The notes: generated by a model from the letters alone, not told the origin. DNA of 19,562 nt from Ruminococcaceae bacterium UBA2656 (GCA_002359465.1 DENA01000009.1:141558-161119), one strand, 5' to 3'. Positions 1-9,124 are shown, counted from the first letter of the stretch. A program made the numbers and translations.

Positions 1-720
1 AAGCCCGATCTGATGGGCGTAAAGGCCGCCCGCCACTCCGGCGAAAAACGCCGCCAGGATAAAGGCAAGCAGCTTGTAATAGGTTGTATTGATACCGGAG
101 GCCTCCGAGGCAATTTCGTCCTCGCGGATAGAGATGACCGCGCGTCCATGCCGGGAAGTTCCGAAAGTAAAGCTGATAAAGATTGCCAGCACGGCAATAA
201 AGAACATATAGGTAAACATCGCCGTCAGATTATGGCGTGAATTTAAGGAATCAATGCCATAAAGGCCCTTTGCACCGTTGGTAATGGTAAGGTTGTTCGC
301 AATAACGCGTATGATTTCACCAAAGCCCAAAGTAATAATCGCCAGATAATCGCCTTTCAGACGCAGGGCAGGCACACCGATGATCACACCGAAAACAGCC
401 GCGACAAGGCCGCCCAGAAGCAGCGCGATGGGAAATGCAACCGGAAGAGGAAGTCCGGAATGAAGGGTGAACAATCCCGCCGCATACGCGCCGACCAGCA
501 TAAATCCCGCGTGGCCCAGCACCAGTTGGCCCAGCAGCCCGGTTACAAGGTTCAGGCTGACGGCCATAATAATATTGATGCACATCATATTGATGATATC
601 CGAATAGTAACTGTTTACGACTCCTTGCCGGATCAGCGTGCTGAAAAGAACATACAGAAGAATAACAATTGCCAGATTTACAATATAAGAGATCTTTTTC
701 TTTCTTGAGATACCCAACAC
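1..720 (-). CDS. livM: LivM-type branched-chain amino acid ABC transporter permease (partial, C-terminus outside window)
   Basis: This is an inner-membrane permease of the HAAT (LivM) family, which with LivH forms the channel for leucine, isoleucine and valine import. The 240 visible codons start at GTG 720..718 and stay open to the left edge, so roughly the last quarter or more is missing. After a basic N-terminus (SRKKKIS) come hydrophobic spans and the family block GLLGQLVLGHAGFMLVGAYA, then RLKGDYLAIITLGFGE. The cytoplasmic EAA-type loop is visible near the left end (REDEIASEASGINTTYYK). The GTG start lies 3 nt after the livH stop and is preceded by GGGAGAAGG at about 8 nt, which fixes the start and points to translational coupling. 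The ATPase genes livG and livF are expected past the edge but are not seen. Family assignment is firm. Confidence 0.93.
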   Translation of the reverse strand, partial: MLGISRKKKISYIVNLAIVILLYVLFSTLIRQGVVNSYYSDIINMMCINIIMAVSLNLVTGLLGQLVLGHAGFMLVGAYAAGLFTLHSGLPLPVAFPIALLLGGLVAAVFGVIIGVPALRLKGDYLAIITLGFGEIIRVIANNLTITNGAKGLYGIDSLNSRHNLTAMFTYMFFIAVLAIFISFTFGTSRHGRAVISIREDEIASEASGINTTYYKLLAFILAAFFAGVAGGLYAHQIGL

Positions 721-723
721 TTG

Positions 724-1605
724 TTACACCTTCTCCCTTGTGTTTTTGCCAAGCAAGCCCGTGGGCCTTACCAGCAGGACAATAATCAATATTCCGAAAA
801 CAACGGCATCCGTCAGGTTGCTGCTGATATAGGCGTTGGTCAAACTTTCGGCAACACCCAGCAAATAGCCTCCCAGCATGGCGCCGGGGATACTGCCAAT
901 GCCGCCGAGAACGGCGGCGACAAATGCTTTAAGGCCCAAAAGGCCGCCCATAATCGGCTTAATCTGCGGATATGTGTTGCAGTAAAGCACCGCGCCCACT
1001 GAAGCCAGGGCCGAGCCGATGCCAAATGTAAAAGCAATGGTTGTGTTGGTGTTGATGCCCATCAGTTTCGCGGCGCCCGAATCCTCTGAAGTCGCACGCA
1101 TCGCCTTGCCGATCTTCATTTTGCCGACCATCAGCTGCAGACAGGCCATCATCACAACAGAAACCAGAATATTCAAAATAGTGGACGAGGTGATTTCCAG
1201 GCCGCCCATTTTCAGCGGGCTGAACACAAACATTCTGGGCATTGACTTGGGGTCGGAACCAAACAGCAGCTGGAACAGATTCTGTAAAAAAATACTGACA
1301 CCGATTGCGGTAATCAGCAGAGAGATTCTGGGAGCATCCTGCACAAGCAGTCTGTGGTACGCTATACGCTCGATCAGCACACCGGCAATACCGCAGAAAA
1401 GGATCGAGCCCAATACCGCAAGCCACAGGGGAAGACCCGACATAACCAGAATAACAAATACTATATAGGCACCTACCATGATGATATCGCCATGAGCAAA
1501 GTTAATCAGCTGCACGATACCATAAACCATGCTGTAACCCAAAGCAACCAGTGCATAAATGCTGCCGATTCCAAGGCCATTGATAATTTGAGAAAAGAAA
1601 TCCAT
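724..1605 (-). CDS. livH: LivH-type branched-chain amino acid ABC transporter permease
   Basis: This is the LivH permease of the branched-chain amino acid importer, an integral membrane protein of 293 residues with about eight hydrophobic spans. Family blocks include the N-terminal GLGIGSIYALVALGYSMVYG, NFAHGDIIMVGAY, and the EAA-type loop RATSEDSGAAKLMGIN. A GTG at 1614..1612 would add three codons, but it directly abuts the AGGAGG at 1620..1615. ATG 1605..1603 sits 9 nt from that site and is the better start. The gene follows livJ after a 114-bp gap holding a hairpin terminator, and it is tightly coupled to livM. It is full length and I see no defect. Confidence 0.95.
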   Translation of the reverse strand: MDFFSQIINGLGIGSIYALVALGYSMVYGIVQLINFAHGDIIMVGAYIVFVILVMSGLPLWLAVLGSILFCGIAGVLIERIAYHRLLVQDAPRISLLITAIGVSIFLQNLFQLLFGSDPKSMPRMFVFSPLKMGGLEITSSTILNILVSVVMMACLQLMVGKMKIGKAMRATSEDSGAAKLMGINTNTTIAFTFGIGSALASVGAVLYCNTYPQIKPIMGGLLGLKAFVAAVLGGIGSIPGAMLGGYLLGVAESLTNAYISSNLTDAVVFGILIIVLLVRPTGLLGKNTREKV

Positions 1606-1649
1606 ATACCGCACCCTCCTGAATTTAATCGAAACGCCGTTGTCATTCT

Positions 1650-1690
1650 AAAAAATCCGAAAAGAGGGCGAATTTCTTCACCCTCTTTTC
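1650..1690 (-). terminator. Hairpin between livJ and livH (terminator or attenuator)
   Basis: On the minus strand, arms GAAAAGAGGG and CCCTCTTTTC (plus-strand 1681-1690 and 1659-1668) form a 10-bp stem. It continues through a U-G pair and GAA/TTC to a GAAA loop (1673-1676). Three bases after the stem comes a run of six U. It lies about 30 bp after the livJ stop, inside an operon whose permease genes follow in the same direction. Partial termination here would give more binding protein than permease, a common arrangement for ABC importers. The structure is seen; the leakiness is inferred. Confidence 0.8.
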
Positions 1691-1719
1691 CCCTTAAATT
1701 CCTAACAGAATGGGTAAAA

Positions 1720-2901
1720 TTACTTTTTAAAGTTCTCTACAAATTTATATTTTCCGTCCGCAATGGTTGTAATAACAGCTTCTCTGACCGGGTTGCGGTT
1801 CTCATCGAATGTGGTGTTGCCGGTCAGGCCCTTGTACTCAAGGCCCTTCATCGCCGCAACAATTTTATCGGAATCCGTGGAACCGGCCTTTTTAATCGCG
1901 GCAGCCATCATGCCCATGGCGTCATAGCCCAGAACAGCAAACATGTTGGCATCCGTATTGTATGTTTCTTTGTACTTTTTCAGGAATGCCTGCAGATCGG
2001 GGTTGGTGCTCTCAGCGGAATACTGGCTGCAGAAATAGCAGTCCTTTACGGCATCCAGATTGCTCTTGTCAATCTTCTCAAGAACACCGTCCCAGCCGTC
2101 GGCGCCAAGCAGCTTCGCATTCAGTCCGACATCCTTTGCCTGAACGGCAATCAGCGCCACATCCGAATAATAAACCGGAACCATTACGACATCAGGATTG
2201 CCGGCCTTAATTTTTGTAAGCTGGGATTTAAAATCCACACTGCCGCTCTGATAAGCTTCTTTATTGGTAATGGTCATTCCGGCCTCTTTCGCAGCCGCCT
2301 CAAAAGCATTTGCAACACCGGTGGAATAATCGTCGCCGTTGTCATAGATAATGGCGGCGGTTTTTGCGTTAAGTTTCTTCGCCGCATAGGCAGCCATCAG
2401 CTCGCCCTGGAACGGGTCAATAAAGCAGGCGCGGAAAATGTTGTCGCCAGCCTTGGTGATATCAGCTGCGGTACCGGTCGCAGTAATCATCGGCAGGCCG
2501 TCTTTTACAGCCTTTTGAGCAACCGCAATCGTAGGTTTTGAAGTAACGTCGCCGACCAGCGCAACCACTTTATCATCCTGTACAAGCTTGTTGTAAGCAT
2601 TGACAGCTTCAATCGCATCGCCTTTTTCATCGTAGGAGACATATTCAATTTGCTTTCCAAGGACGCCGCCGGCCTTATTAATGGAATCAACAGCAAGCTT
2701 TACGCCGTTATTTGTAGCAATACCATAAACAGATACGTTCCCGGTAAGCGGTGCAAGACCACCGATCTTAATTGTTTCATCCGTCGCTGCCGCGTCGCTG
2801 CCGGCTGCAGACTGTGTGTTTGCACCCTGAGCGCAGCCTGTTGCAGAAGCAGCAAGCATTACAGCTGCCAGAACAGCTGCCAATAAACGCTTTCTCATCA
2901 T
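1720..2901 (-). CDS. livJ: Branched-chain amino acid ABC transporter substrate-binding lipoprotein
   Basis: This is an extracellular solute-binding protein of the Peripla_BP_6 (LivJ/BraC) family, which captures branched-chain amino acids and delivers them to LivH/LivM. It has 393 residues. A signal peptide (MMRKRLLAAVLAAVMLAAS) ends in a lipobox-like ATGC, so the mature protein would be a lipoprotein anchored by that cysteine. A Ser/Ala/Thr-rich linker follows. The fold begins with IKIGGLAPLTGNVSVYG, and later blocks such as VALVGDVTSKPTIAVAQ and MITATGTAADIT match the family. GGGAGG lies 6 nt before the first ATG (2901) and 9 nt before the second (2898), so either could be used. It is the first gene of the liv operon. 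Exact ligand preference cannot be read from the sequence. Confidence 0.94.
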   Translation of the reverse strand: MMRKRLLAAVLAAVMLAASATGCAQGANTQSAAGSDAAATDETIKIGGLAPLTGNVSVYGIATNNGVKLAVDSINKAGGVLGKQIEYVSYDEKGDAIEAVNAYNKLVQDDKVVALVGDVTSKPTIAVAQKAVKDGLPMITATGTAADITKAGDNIFRACFIDPFQGELMAAYAAKKLNAKTAAIIYDNGDDYSTGVANAFEAAAKEAGMTITNKEAYQSGSVDFKSQLTKIKAGNPDVVMVPVYYSDVALIAVQAKDVGLNAKLLGADGWDGVLEKIDKSNLDAVKDCYFCSQYSAESTNPDLQAFLKKYKETYNTDANMFAVLGYDAMGMMAAAIKKAGSTDSDKIVAAMKGLEYKGLTGNTTFDENRNPVREAVITTIADGKYKFVENFKK

Positions 2902-3006
2902 GATTTACCTCCCAAGTAAATTAATCTCTTTTGCATTTTTATGATACAGCCGAGTAACAAAAGTAACACGGCTTTATGCCCTGACCTTAATATTCTAATG
3001 TTTTTG

Positions 3007-3035
3007 ATTATACTACTGATAAAACTTATTTGCAA
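3007..3035 (-). promoter_or_regulatory. Predicted sigma-A-type promoter of the liv operon
   Basis: The minus strand reads TTGCAA (3035..3030), 17 nt, then TATAAT (3012..3007). This predicts a start of transcription near 3000 and a leader of about 100 nt before livJ. No T-box or other recognisable riboswitch is visible in the leader. The box match is seen; promoter activity is inferred. Confidence 0.6.
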
Positions 3036-3242
3036 CTGAATATTTACAATTATTCGTTTTATTTTAATAAATCATATAATTTAACAGTTTTCATTTGCTT
3101 TTTAATATCTCGTCTTATAAAAATGAAATATTTGATAATCTATATTGCAAATTGATTGCCTTACTATCGCTTTAAACCAGTAAAAACTTGTTCTGGTGCA
3201 GTATAACCTACCCAAATCATTCAAATAGAGATAAAATTGTGC
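3036..3242. other. AT-rich intergenic stretch without a gene
   Basis: This lies between the oppA terminator and the livJ promoter. It is strongly AT-rich and holds no supported reading frame. The only structure I notice is a short inverted repeat, ACCAG...CTGGT, near 3176-3198, too short to interpret. It could hold operator sites for liv regulation, but nothing recognisable stands out. Confidence 0.5.
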
Positions 3243-3273
3243 AAAAAAGCGTCCCCGTAAAACGGGAACGCTT
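3243..3273 (-). terminator. Rho-independent terminator after oppA
   Basis: The minus-strand RNA forms AGCGUUCCCG / CGGGGACGCU (plus 3263-3272 and 3248-3257), a 10-bp stem with one U-G pair and loop UUUUA. A run of five to six U follows directly. It lies 18 bp after the oppA stop and ends the opp operon. Confidence 0.87.
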
Positions 3274-3290
3274 AAAAGCTCTATTATGAA

Positions 3291-4949
3291 TTAGCCTTCT
3301 ACTGTAGCATACATGAAGTAGTCGAAGCCCATCGGGGATTGATAATATCCTTTTACTTTCGGGTTCAACAAAACAATACGTGTGCGGTAGGTCGTCGGTG
3401 CAACCGGCATATCACGCATCAGGATTTCCTCAGCCTTATGCAAAAGCGGCATCCTGACCTTGTTGTCGTCCGTTGCTTTAACCTGCGCAATAAGCTTATC
3501 GTATTCCGGATTGGAATATTTGCAGTTGTTATTGCCGCCACCGGTCACAAACAGATCAAGCATAGAAACCGCGTCGTTGAAATCCACGCCGAATCCGTCG
3601 CGGGCAAGCTGGTAATTACCCTTGTTGCGGGAATCAATAAATACGGACCACTCCTGCTGGGAAATGGTGGCGTTCACGCCAAGCGCGGTTTTCCACATAT
3701 TCTGCAGGGCTTCGGCTGTCGCATTGTTCATGGAAGCGGGATTGGTGGCATACTCAATCGTCGGGAAACCCTTGCCGTCCGGATAACCGGCTTCAGCGAG
3801 AAGCTTTTTCGCTTCGGCTACATTCTTCTCATAATCTTCCGGCTTGACGGAAATATAATCTCCTCCGACATCGCGGAACGTCTTTGTGGAGTCCACATCC
3901 TGAAGACCGATCGGCACAAAAGCGCCGGCGGGAGTCTGAGCTTTCTTCGTGATCTTATCCACAATATAATTACGGTCGATTGCAAGAGACAAGGCTTTTC
4001 TTACTCTTACGTCATCAAAAGGTTTCTTCTGGCAATTAAAAGAGACAAAGTTTGTGCTTAAATCCGCCAGATTTTGGTAATCAGGCTTATCCTTCCATGA
4101 AGCGATTTCTTCAATCGGAATCGTATAGCAGAAGCTGATCTCATCGTTCTGATAAGCGGCAAGCCTCGGAGCGTCATCTTCCAGCAGCACAAACTTTATG
4201 GTATCCAGCTTGATTTTATCCTTGTCATAATAATTCGGATTCTTCTCTACCGTAATGCTTTCTTTATGACTCCAGTCCTTCATCTTAAAAGCACCGTTGG
4301 AAATATAGGTTTTCGGATCCTGCGTCCACTTGTCGTTTCCCTCAACAATATCCTTGCGGAGCGGGAAATATGCCGTAAAGGAAAGCAGTTCGTCAAAATA
4401 CGCGCACGGAGCTCTTAAAGTCACAACCAGCGTCTTATCGTCCGTGGCCTTTACGCCCAGCTTATCTTTGTCCATTTTACCCGCGGCAATTTCGTTCGCG
4501 TTGAGAACCGGATCAAAAATGTAAACATACTGGGAAGCCGTTTTCGGATCAACCGCTCTCTTCCAGGCGTATTCGAAATCGCCCGCAGTTACCGGCTTGC
4601 CGTCAGACCATTTAATATCGTCACGGAGCGTGATCGTATACGTTTTATGGTCGTCACTTTTTTTAATCTCTTTCGCCTGTGCATTAACAATCTTGTGATC
4701 GGATGAATAGCGGGTAAGTCCTTCGAACAGATGGTTCATAACGGTGGTGACATCCGCCGCCTGATTCAAGGCCGGATCCATCGTGGCCGGTTCCGCGCCG
4801 AGACTAACGCTCAACGATTTCTCGCTGGTATCCGCCGCGCTACCGGTTCCTTGAGCGGCAGAGGAGACAGCTGCGCCGTTTCCGCATCCGGCAAACGCGG
4901 AAGACATCAGTGCTATTGCGAGTACCAGAGATACTATTCTCTTTTTCAT
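3291..4949 (-). CDS. oppA: Oligopeptide ABC transporter substrate-binding lipoprotein (SBP family 5)
   Basis: This is a 552-residue extracellular peptide-binding protein of the SBP_bac_5 (OppA/DppA) family. The signal peptide (MKKRIVSLVLAIALMSSAFA) ends in FAGC, a lipobox, so the mature protein is a predicted lipoprotein. Family blocks are LSVSLGAEPATMDPALN near the mature N-terminus, KWSDGKPVTAGDFEYAWKRA, and the C-terminal AEEILMRDMPVAPTTY. An ATG 15 bp further upstream overlaps the ribosome binding site GGAGGG. ATG 4949..4947 follows that site by 7 nt and is the true start. The gene is last in the operon, 68 bp after oppF, whereas oppA often comes first. Its own strong binding site and a preceding hairpin may raise its expression. 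Peptide length preference is unknown. Confidence 0.95.
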   Translation of the reverse strand: MKKRIVSLVLAIALMSSAFAGCGNGAAVSSAAQGTGSAADTSEKSLSVSLGAEPATMDPALNQAADVTTVMNHLFEGLTRYSSDHKIVNAQAKEIKKSDDHKTYTITLRDDIKWSDGKPVTAGDFEYAWKRAVDPKTASQYVYIFDPVLNANEIAAGKMDKDKLGVKATDDKTLVVTLRAPCAYFDELLSFTAYFPLRKDIVEGNDKWTQDPKTYISNGAFKMKDWSHKESITVEKNPNYYDKDKIKLDTIKFVLLEDDAPRLAAYQNDEISFCYTIPIEEIASWKDKPDYQNLADLSTNFVSFNCQKKPFDDVRVRKALSLAIDRNYIVDKITKKAQTPAGAFVPIGLQDVDSTKTFRDVGGDYISVKPEDYEKNVAEAKKLLAEAGYPDGKGFPTIEYATNPASMNNATAEALQNMWKTALGVNATISQQEWSVFIDSRNKGNYQLARDGFGVDFNDAVSMLDLFVTGGGNNNCKYSNPEYDKLIAQVKATDDNKVRMPLLHKAEEILMRDMPVAPTTYRTRIVLLNPKVKGYYQSPMGFDYFMYATVEG

Positions 4950-4992
4950 AAATAATCCCTCCATTTTTATTGATTTCTCTTCTTATTATTTC

Positions 4993-5009
4993 AATTTGCA
5001 CAGCAAATT
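4993..5009 (-). other. Short perfect hairpin in the oppF-oppA gap
   Basis: AATTTGC and GCAAATT flank a 3-nt loop in the 68-bp gap between oppF and oppA. No U run follows on the minus strand, so it is not a standard terminator. It could be an mRNA processing or stabilising hairpin that boosts the oppA segment, or chance in AT-rich DNA. Confidence 0.4.
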
Positions 5010-5017
5010 AAAACCAT

Positions 5018-5986
5018 TTAAATCTGGCCGATACGGTGGCAGGCTGCAAAATGGCCTGTTTCATATTCCTTGAATTCCGGCACCTCGGCGGCACACTGTT
5101 CCGTTGCGTACGGGCAGCGGGTCCTGAAGCGGCAGCCCGACGGAGGATTCAGCGGGCTAGGAACATCGCCCTGCAGCACAATTCTCTTTTTCATACGGCT
5201 TGCCTTCGGGTCAGGGATCGGGATAGCGGAAAGAAGGCTTTGTGTGTATGGATGGATCGGGTGGTCATAAAGCGTGTCGCTGTCCGCCATCTCGACAAGC
5301 TTACCGAGGTACATGACCCCGATGCGGTTGCTGATATGCTTTACAATCGCAAGGTCGTGGGCTATAAAAAGATACGTTAAGCCCAGTTCCTGCTGCAGAT
5401 CTTCAAACATATTGACAACCTGTGCCTGTATGGAAACATCCAGCGCGGAAATAGGTTCATCGCATACAATAAACTCAGGATTCACCGCAAGCGCGCGCGC
5501 AATCCCGATTCTCTGGCGCTGTCCGCCGGAAAATTCATGGGGATACCGGTTTGCATGCTCGGAATTCAGACCGACCCTTTCAAGGAGCGAAAGAATCCTG
5601 TCGTTTCGTTCCTTGCGGCTGGATGCCAGCCCGTGGATGTCAATCGGCTCTCCGACAATGTCGCCGACCGTCATGCGGGCATCCAGAGAAGCGTACGGAT
5701 CCTGAAAAACAATTTGCATTTTTTTGCGGTACGGCGCAAAGTCAACATTCGTCACGTCCACACCGTCATAAATAATCTTTCCCCCGGTTGGCTCGTACAG
5801 TCTTAAAACCGTTCTGCCGGTTGTGGTTTTTCCACAGCCGCTTTCTCCAACCAGTCCGAAAGTCTCCCCCTTATTAATATAAAAGCTTACGTCATCAACA
5901 GCCTGCACGTAATTTGTTTTAAATATACCTCCGCTTACCGGAAAATATTGTTGAAGATGCTGAACTTCCAGCAGCTTTTCGCTCAT
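5018..5986 (-). CDS. oppF: Oligopeptide ABC transporter ATP-binding protein OppF
   Basis: This is the second cytoplasmic ATPase of the peptide importer, 322 residues. It shows Walker A GESGCGKT (47-54), Q-loop VFQDP around 93-97, signature SGGQRQR (153-159), Walker B FIVCDEP (172-178), and an H-loop in IAHDLAIV. The C-terminal oligopeptide-transporter extension ([17 protein letters not shown]) marks the OppD/OppF/DppF subfamily. Its start overlaps the oppD stop by 4 bp, so the two are translationally coupled. OppF pairs with OppD in the ATPase dimer. All catalytic motifs are intact. Confidence 0.95.
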   Translation of the reverse strand: MSEKLLEVQHLQQYFPVSGGIFKTNYVQAVDDVSFYINKGETFGLVGESGCGKTTTGRTVLRLYEPTGGKIIYDGVDVTNVDFAPYRKKMQIVFQDPYASLDARMTVGDIVGEPIDIHGLASSRKERNDRILSLLERVGLNSEHANRYPHEFSGGQRQRIGIARALAVNPEFIVCDEPISALDVSIQAQVVNMFEDLQQELGLTYLFIAHDLAIVKHISNRIGVMYLGKLVEMADSDTLYDHPIHPYTQSLLSAIPIPDPKASRMKKRIVLQGDVPSPLNPPSGCRFRTRCPYATEQCAAEVPEFKEYETGHFAACHRIGQI

Positions 5987-6993
5987 TTTGTGGCTCCCTC
6001 CCCGGAATTCTCAAACTGCTCCTTCTGCAGAAGCCAGCACGCACTCTTATGACCCGGAGATATTTCCGTAAACTCCGGCATTTGCCGCAGACAGATTTTC
6101 ATGCACCTGTCGCAGCGGGACGCAAACGGGCAGCCCGCCGGAGGATACAAAAGGTCAACGGTAGTTCCTTCAATCGGAATCAGCCTCTCGTGACCCTGCT
6201 CGTGGATTTTCGGAATGGAGTTCAGCAGGCCAACCGTATAACAGTGTTTGGGATTATAAAAAATATCGTCCGTACTGCCGATTTCAACAATCTTTCCCGC
6301 ATACATGACCGCGATGCGGTCGCAGACATCGGAGACAACGCCCAAATCATGCGTGATGATGATAATCGACATATTAATTTTCTTTTTCAGTTCCACCATC
6401 AGTTCCAGAATCTGTGCCTGAATGGTTACGTCAAGCGCCGTGGTGGGCTCGTCGGCAATCAGCAGCTTCGGCTCGCAGGCCAGCGCCATGGCAATCATAA
6501 CCCTCTGGCGCATACCGCCGGAAAATTCATGCGGATACTGTTTCATGCGTTTTTCCGGTTCATTCATTCCGACCAAGCTCAGAAGCTCAATTGCCCTCTC
6601 CTTACATTCCGCCCTGTTTTTGTCGGTATGCAGGCGCAGCATTTCCGTGAGTTGGTTCCCAATGGTATAAACCGGATTTAGGGATGTCATCGGATCCTGG
6701 AAAATGATACTGACTTCTTTGCCGCGCATCTTCCGGAATTCTTTTTCTTTCATTGTTTCAATATGGTGTCCGTTGAATTCAACAGTGCCGCCCACAACTT
6801 TACCGGGGTCGGCAATAATTCCCATCAGGGTGTAAGCGGAAACGCTTTTCCCGCTTCCGGATTCTCCAACGATTCCAAGCACCTCGCCGTGATCCAGCGT
6901 GTACGACACGCCGCTGACCGCTTTTACCTCACCGGCGGGGGTAAAAAAGGAAACTTGAAGGTTTTCTATATCAAGCAAACAATTAGAACTCAT
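5983..6993 (-). CDS. oppD: Oligopeptide ABC transporter ATP-binding protein OppD
   Basis: This is the first cytoplasmic ATPase of the peptide importer, 336 residues. It has Walker A GESGSGKS (43-50), Q-loop FQDPM (98-102), signature SGGMRQR (158-164), Walker B LLIADEP (177-183), and H-loop [10 protein letters not shown]. The C-terminal segment is cysteine-rich ([14 protein letters not shown]), as in OppD-type proteins, where such cysteines have been linked to an iron-sulfur cluster in some species. A TTG at 6999 lies too close to the AGGAG, while ATG 6993..6991 is 8 nt away and is chosen. The start lies 11 bp after the oppC stop, and the end overlaps oppF by 4 bp. Confidence 0.95.
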   Translation of the reverse strand: MSSNCLLDIENLQVSFFTPAGEVKAVSGVSYTLDHGEVLGIVGESGSGKSVSAYTLMGIIADPGKVVGGTVEFNGHHIETMKEKEFRKMRGKEVSIIFQDPMTSLNPVYTIGNQLTEMLRLHTDKNRAECKERAIELLSLVGMNEPEKRMKQYPHEFSGGMRQRVMIAMALACEPKLLIADEPTTALDVTIQAQILELMVELKKKINMSIIIITHDLGVVSDVCDRIAVMYAGKIVEIGSTDDIFYNPKHCYTVGLLNSIPKIHEQGHERLIPIEGTTVDLLYPPAGCPFASRCDRCMKICLRQMPEFTEISPGHKSACWLLQKEQFENSGEGATK

Positions 6994-7004
6994 TTTCAAA
7001 TCTC

Positions 7005-8066
7005 CTACTTCTTTAGCTTTGGATCAAACGCGTCTCTCAGGCCGTCGCCGAAGAGGTTAAAGGATAAAATAATCAAGCTGATCGCAACGGACGGAACAAT
7101 CAAACGATACGGATAGGCGCTGATTCCGCCCAACGCATCGGATGCAAGCGAACCAAGACTGGCCATGGGAATCGCAACGCCTAAGCCAAGATAACTCAGA
7201 AATGCTTCCGTAAAGATTGCAGAAGGAATCTGCAGAGTCGTGGTAACGATCAGTGTCCCAATGCAGTTCGGAAGCAGGTGCTTCGTAATAATCTGGCGGT
7301 TGGAAGCGCCCAGCGCCCTTGCCGCCGTAACAAATTCCTGTTCTTTCAAAGTCATAATCTGGCCGCGCACAATTCTTGCCATACCAACCCAATACAGCAG
7401 GGTGAATGTAATAAAAATACTGATTAGGCCGACCCCGACCTTCTGCAGTCCCGAAAAAGCGGGATTGCTGTCAAACAGCTGGGTCAGCGGCGTTTTCAAG
7501 GTTACCTGCAAGAGGATAATAATCAGCATATCCGGCACCGAGTAAATGATATCCACAATACGCATCATAATCATATCGACCTTGCCGCCGAAGTAGCCGG
7601 CAATTGCGCCGTAAATGCTTCCAATCAGTAAAACAAGAAAGCTGGCAATCAAACCAACCATAAGGGAAATCCTGGCGCCAACCATCACGCGAATGCCAAG
7701 GTCGCGCCCAAAGCTGTCCGTACCGAAAGCATGGGGGAAAACGCTTTTTCCCTGGGAAATGCTCTTCAGTTCCATTTCCGAGTACTGCATCGGGAGAAGA
7801 TCTTCGCTGCCCCGAATCTGCTGATCATATTGATACGGATAGAAATTCGGAACAATAAACGCAAAGACCATAATCAGAAGAATGACCCCGAACGCAACCA
7901 TCGCCACTTTATTTTTACGGAAGCGCTGCATTGCGTCCTTCCAGTAAGTCGTGCTTTCACGCATCATAACCAAAGATTCTTTTTCATCCGCACTGGCAGG
8001 TAAAAAATCTTCTGCGTTCAACTGCAAGCTAAACGGATTTTTCTTAAGCTTTATATCATCCAACAT
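7005..8066 (-). CDS. oppC: Oligopeptide ABC transporter permease OppC
   Basis: This is a membrane permease of the BPD_transp_1 family, 353 residues. A cytoplasmic N-terminal region of about 50 residues precedes the first membrane span (VAMVAFGVILLIMVFAFIV), typical of OppC. The EAA loop that contacts the ATPases reads EFVTAARALGASNRQIITKH. Loop blocks such as HAFGTDSFGRDLGIRVMVGA match the OppC/DppC family. The start is ATG with AGGCAGGA upstream, 14 bp after the oppB stop. Length and motifs are normal. Confidence 0.95.
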   Translation of the reverse strand: MLDDIKLKKNPFSLQLNAEDFLPASADEKESLVMMRESTTYWKDAMQRFRKNKVAMVAFGVILLIMVFAFIVPNFYPYQYDQQIRGSEDLLPMQYSEMELKSISQGKSVFPHAFGTDSFGRDLGIRVMVGARISLMVGLIASFLVLLIGSIYGAIAGYFGGKVDMIMMRIVDIIYSVPDMLIIILLQVTLKTPLTQLFDSNPAFSGLQKVGVGLISIFITFTLLYWVGMARIVRGQIMTLKEQEFVTAARALGASNRQIITKHLLPNCIGTLIVTTTLQIPSAIFTEAFLSYLGLGVAIPMASLGSLASDALGGISAYPYRLIVPSVAISLIILSFNLFGDGLRDAFDPKLKK

Positions 8067-8080
8067 TTTTTCCTGCCTTT

Positions 8081-8998
8081 CTATTTCAGTTTAATTCTTG
8101 GATCCACCAGTTTGTAACAAATGTCCACCACTACATTCATGAAAACCAACAGCATGGCAAGGAAAATAGTGGTGCTCATCACCATTGGATAATCGCGGCC
8201 GGTGATGCAGTTGATAAATTCACGGCCTAAGCCCGGAATGGTAAATATTTTCTCAACCACAAAGCTTCCAGTCATAGTATAGGCAAGCAGCGGGCCAACA
8301 TAGGTAATAACCGGGATAATCGCATTGCGCATGGCATGTTTGAACAGCATAAAAAATTTGCTGACCCCCTTTGCCTTTGCCGTGCGTATGTAGTCCTGAT
8401 TGAGCGCGTCCAGCATGCTTGAACGTGTCAAACGGGTGATATAGGCCATCGGATAAAACGACAACGCTGCGACAGGCATGATATAATGCAGCGGCGTTTT
8501 TAAGCCGAGCGTCGGCAATACGTGCAGATTGACACCAAACGTAATCAGCAGAAAAGTAGCTACTACAAAGCTTGGCACGGCAATTCCCAGAGTAGAAATA
8601 ACCATCAGCAAACTATCGGCCCATTTTCCCCTGTTCAGCGCTGCAACGGAACCCATCGTTATGCCCAGAACAAGCGCCAGTAAAACCGACATGCCGGCAA
8701 GCCTTGCCGAAACGGGAAATGTTGAAAAAATAATATCGTTGGCGGTTCTTCCCTTCTGTTTAATGGACAGGCCAAAATCGCCGTGCAGTAAATTATTCAT
8801 ATAATTTCCGTACTGCACATAAAGGGGTTTATCCAAACCGTATTTGACCTTTAAAGCCTGTGTTGTAGCCGGAGATACCGCTTTTTCACTCAGAAAAGGG
8901 CCGCCGGGTATCATGTTCATCAACGCAAATGTGATGATAGAAATCAGAATAATTGTTAAAAGCGCATAGCCGATACGCTTTATCACATAGTTTGTCAC
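8081..8998 (-). CDS. oppB: Oligopeptide ABC transporter permease OppB
   Basis: This is a membrane permease of the BPD_transp_1 family, 305 residues, and the first gene of the opp operon. The N-terminus (YVIKRIGYALLTI) and the block KYGLDKPLYVQYGNYMNNLL are typical of OppB/DppB. The EAA loop is DYIRTAKAKGVSKFFMLFKH. A GTG at 9007 overlaps the AAGGAG, while GTG 8998..8996 is 8 nt from it and is the likelier start. With OppC it forms the translocation path. It is preceded by a leader of about 90 nt and a consensus-like promoter. Confidence 0.94.
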   Translation of the reverse strand: MTNYVIKRIGYALLTIILISIITFALMNMIPGGPFLSEKAVSPATTQALKVKYGLDKPLYVQYGNYMNNLLHGDFGLSIKQKGRTANDIIFSTFPVSARLAGMSVLLALVLGITMGSVAALNRGKWADSLLMVISTLGIAVPSFVVATFLLITFGVNLHVLPTLGLKTPLHYIMPVAALSFYPMAYITRLTRSSMLDALNQDYIRTAKAKGVSKFFMLFKHAMRNAIIPVITYVGPLLAYTMTGSFVVEKIFTIPGLGREFINCITGRDYPMVMSTTIFLAMLLVFMNVVVDICYKLVDPRIKLK

Positions 8999-9095
8999 TA
9001 CAGCCACTCCTTAAATTCCTGTTTACAGAAAACAACATATTGCAGGTAGAAAATAAATCTATTTTATCCTCTATAATATAAGAATACATTTTGAC

Positions 9096-9124
9096 ATTAT
9101 ATCACAAACGCGCCCCTAATTCAA
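9096..9124 (-). promoter_or_regulatory. Predicted sigma-A-type promoter of the opp operon
   Basis: The minus strand reads TTGAAT (9124..9119), 17 nt, TATAAT (9101..9096). The predicted transcript starts near 9089, giving a leader of about 90 nt to oppB. Spacing is ideal and the -10 box is perfect. Confidence 0.6.

Noticed and set aside
1354..2541. Plus-strand open frame of 395 codons
   Set aside because: It lies antisense across livH, the livJ-livH terminator and livJ, all firmly identified. Its composition is what antisense of these genes gives, and the product resembles no family.
2902..3006. livJ leader considered as a T-box or amino-acid riboswitch
   Set aside because: The T-box core sequence and a terminator/antiterminator pair are absent, and the leader is only about 100 nt.
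3339..4061. Plus-strand open frame of 240 codons
   Set aside because: It is wholly antisense to oppA, has no ribosome binding site of note and no recognisable domain.
6049..6681. Plus-strand open frame of 210 codons
   Set aside because: It is antisense to oppD, whose ATPase motifs are intact; the frame is a by-product.
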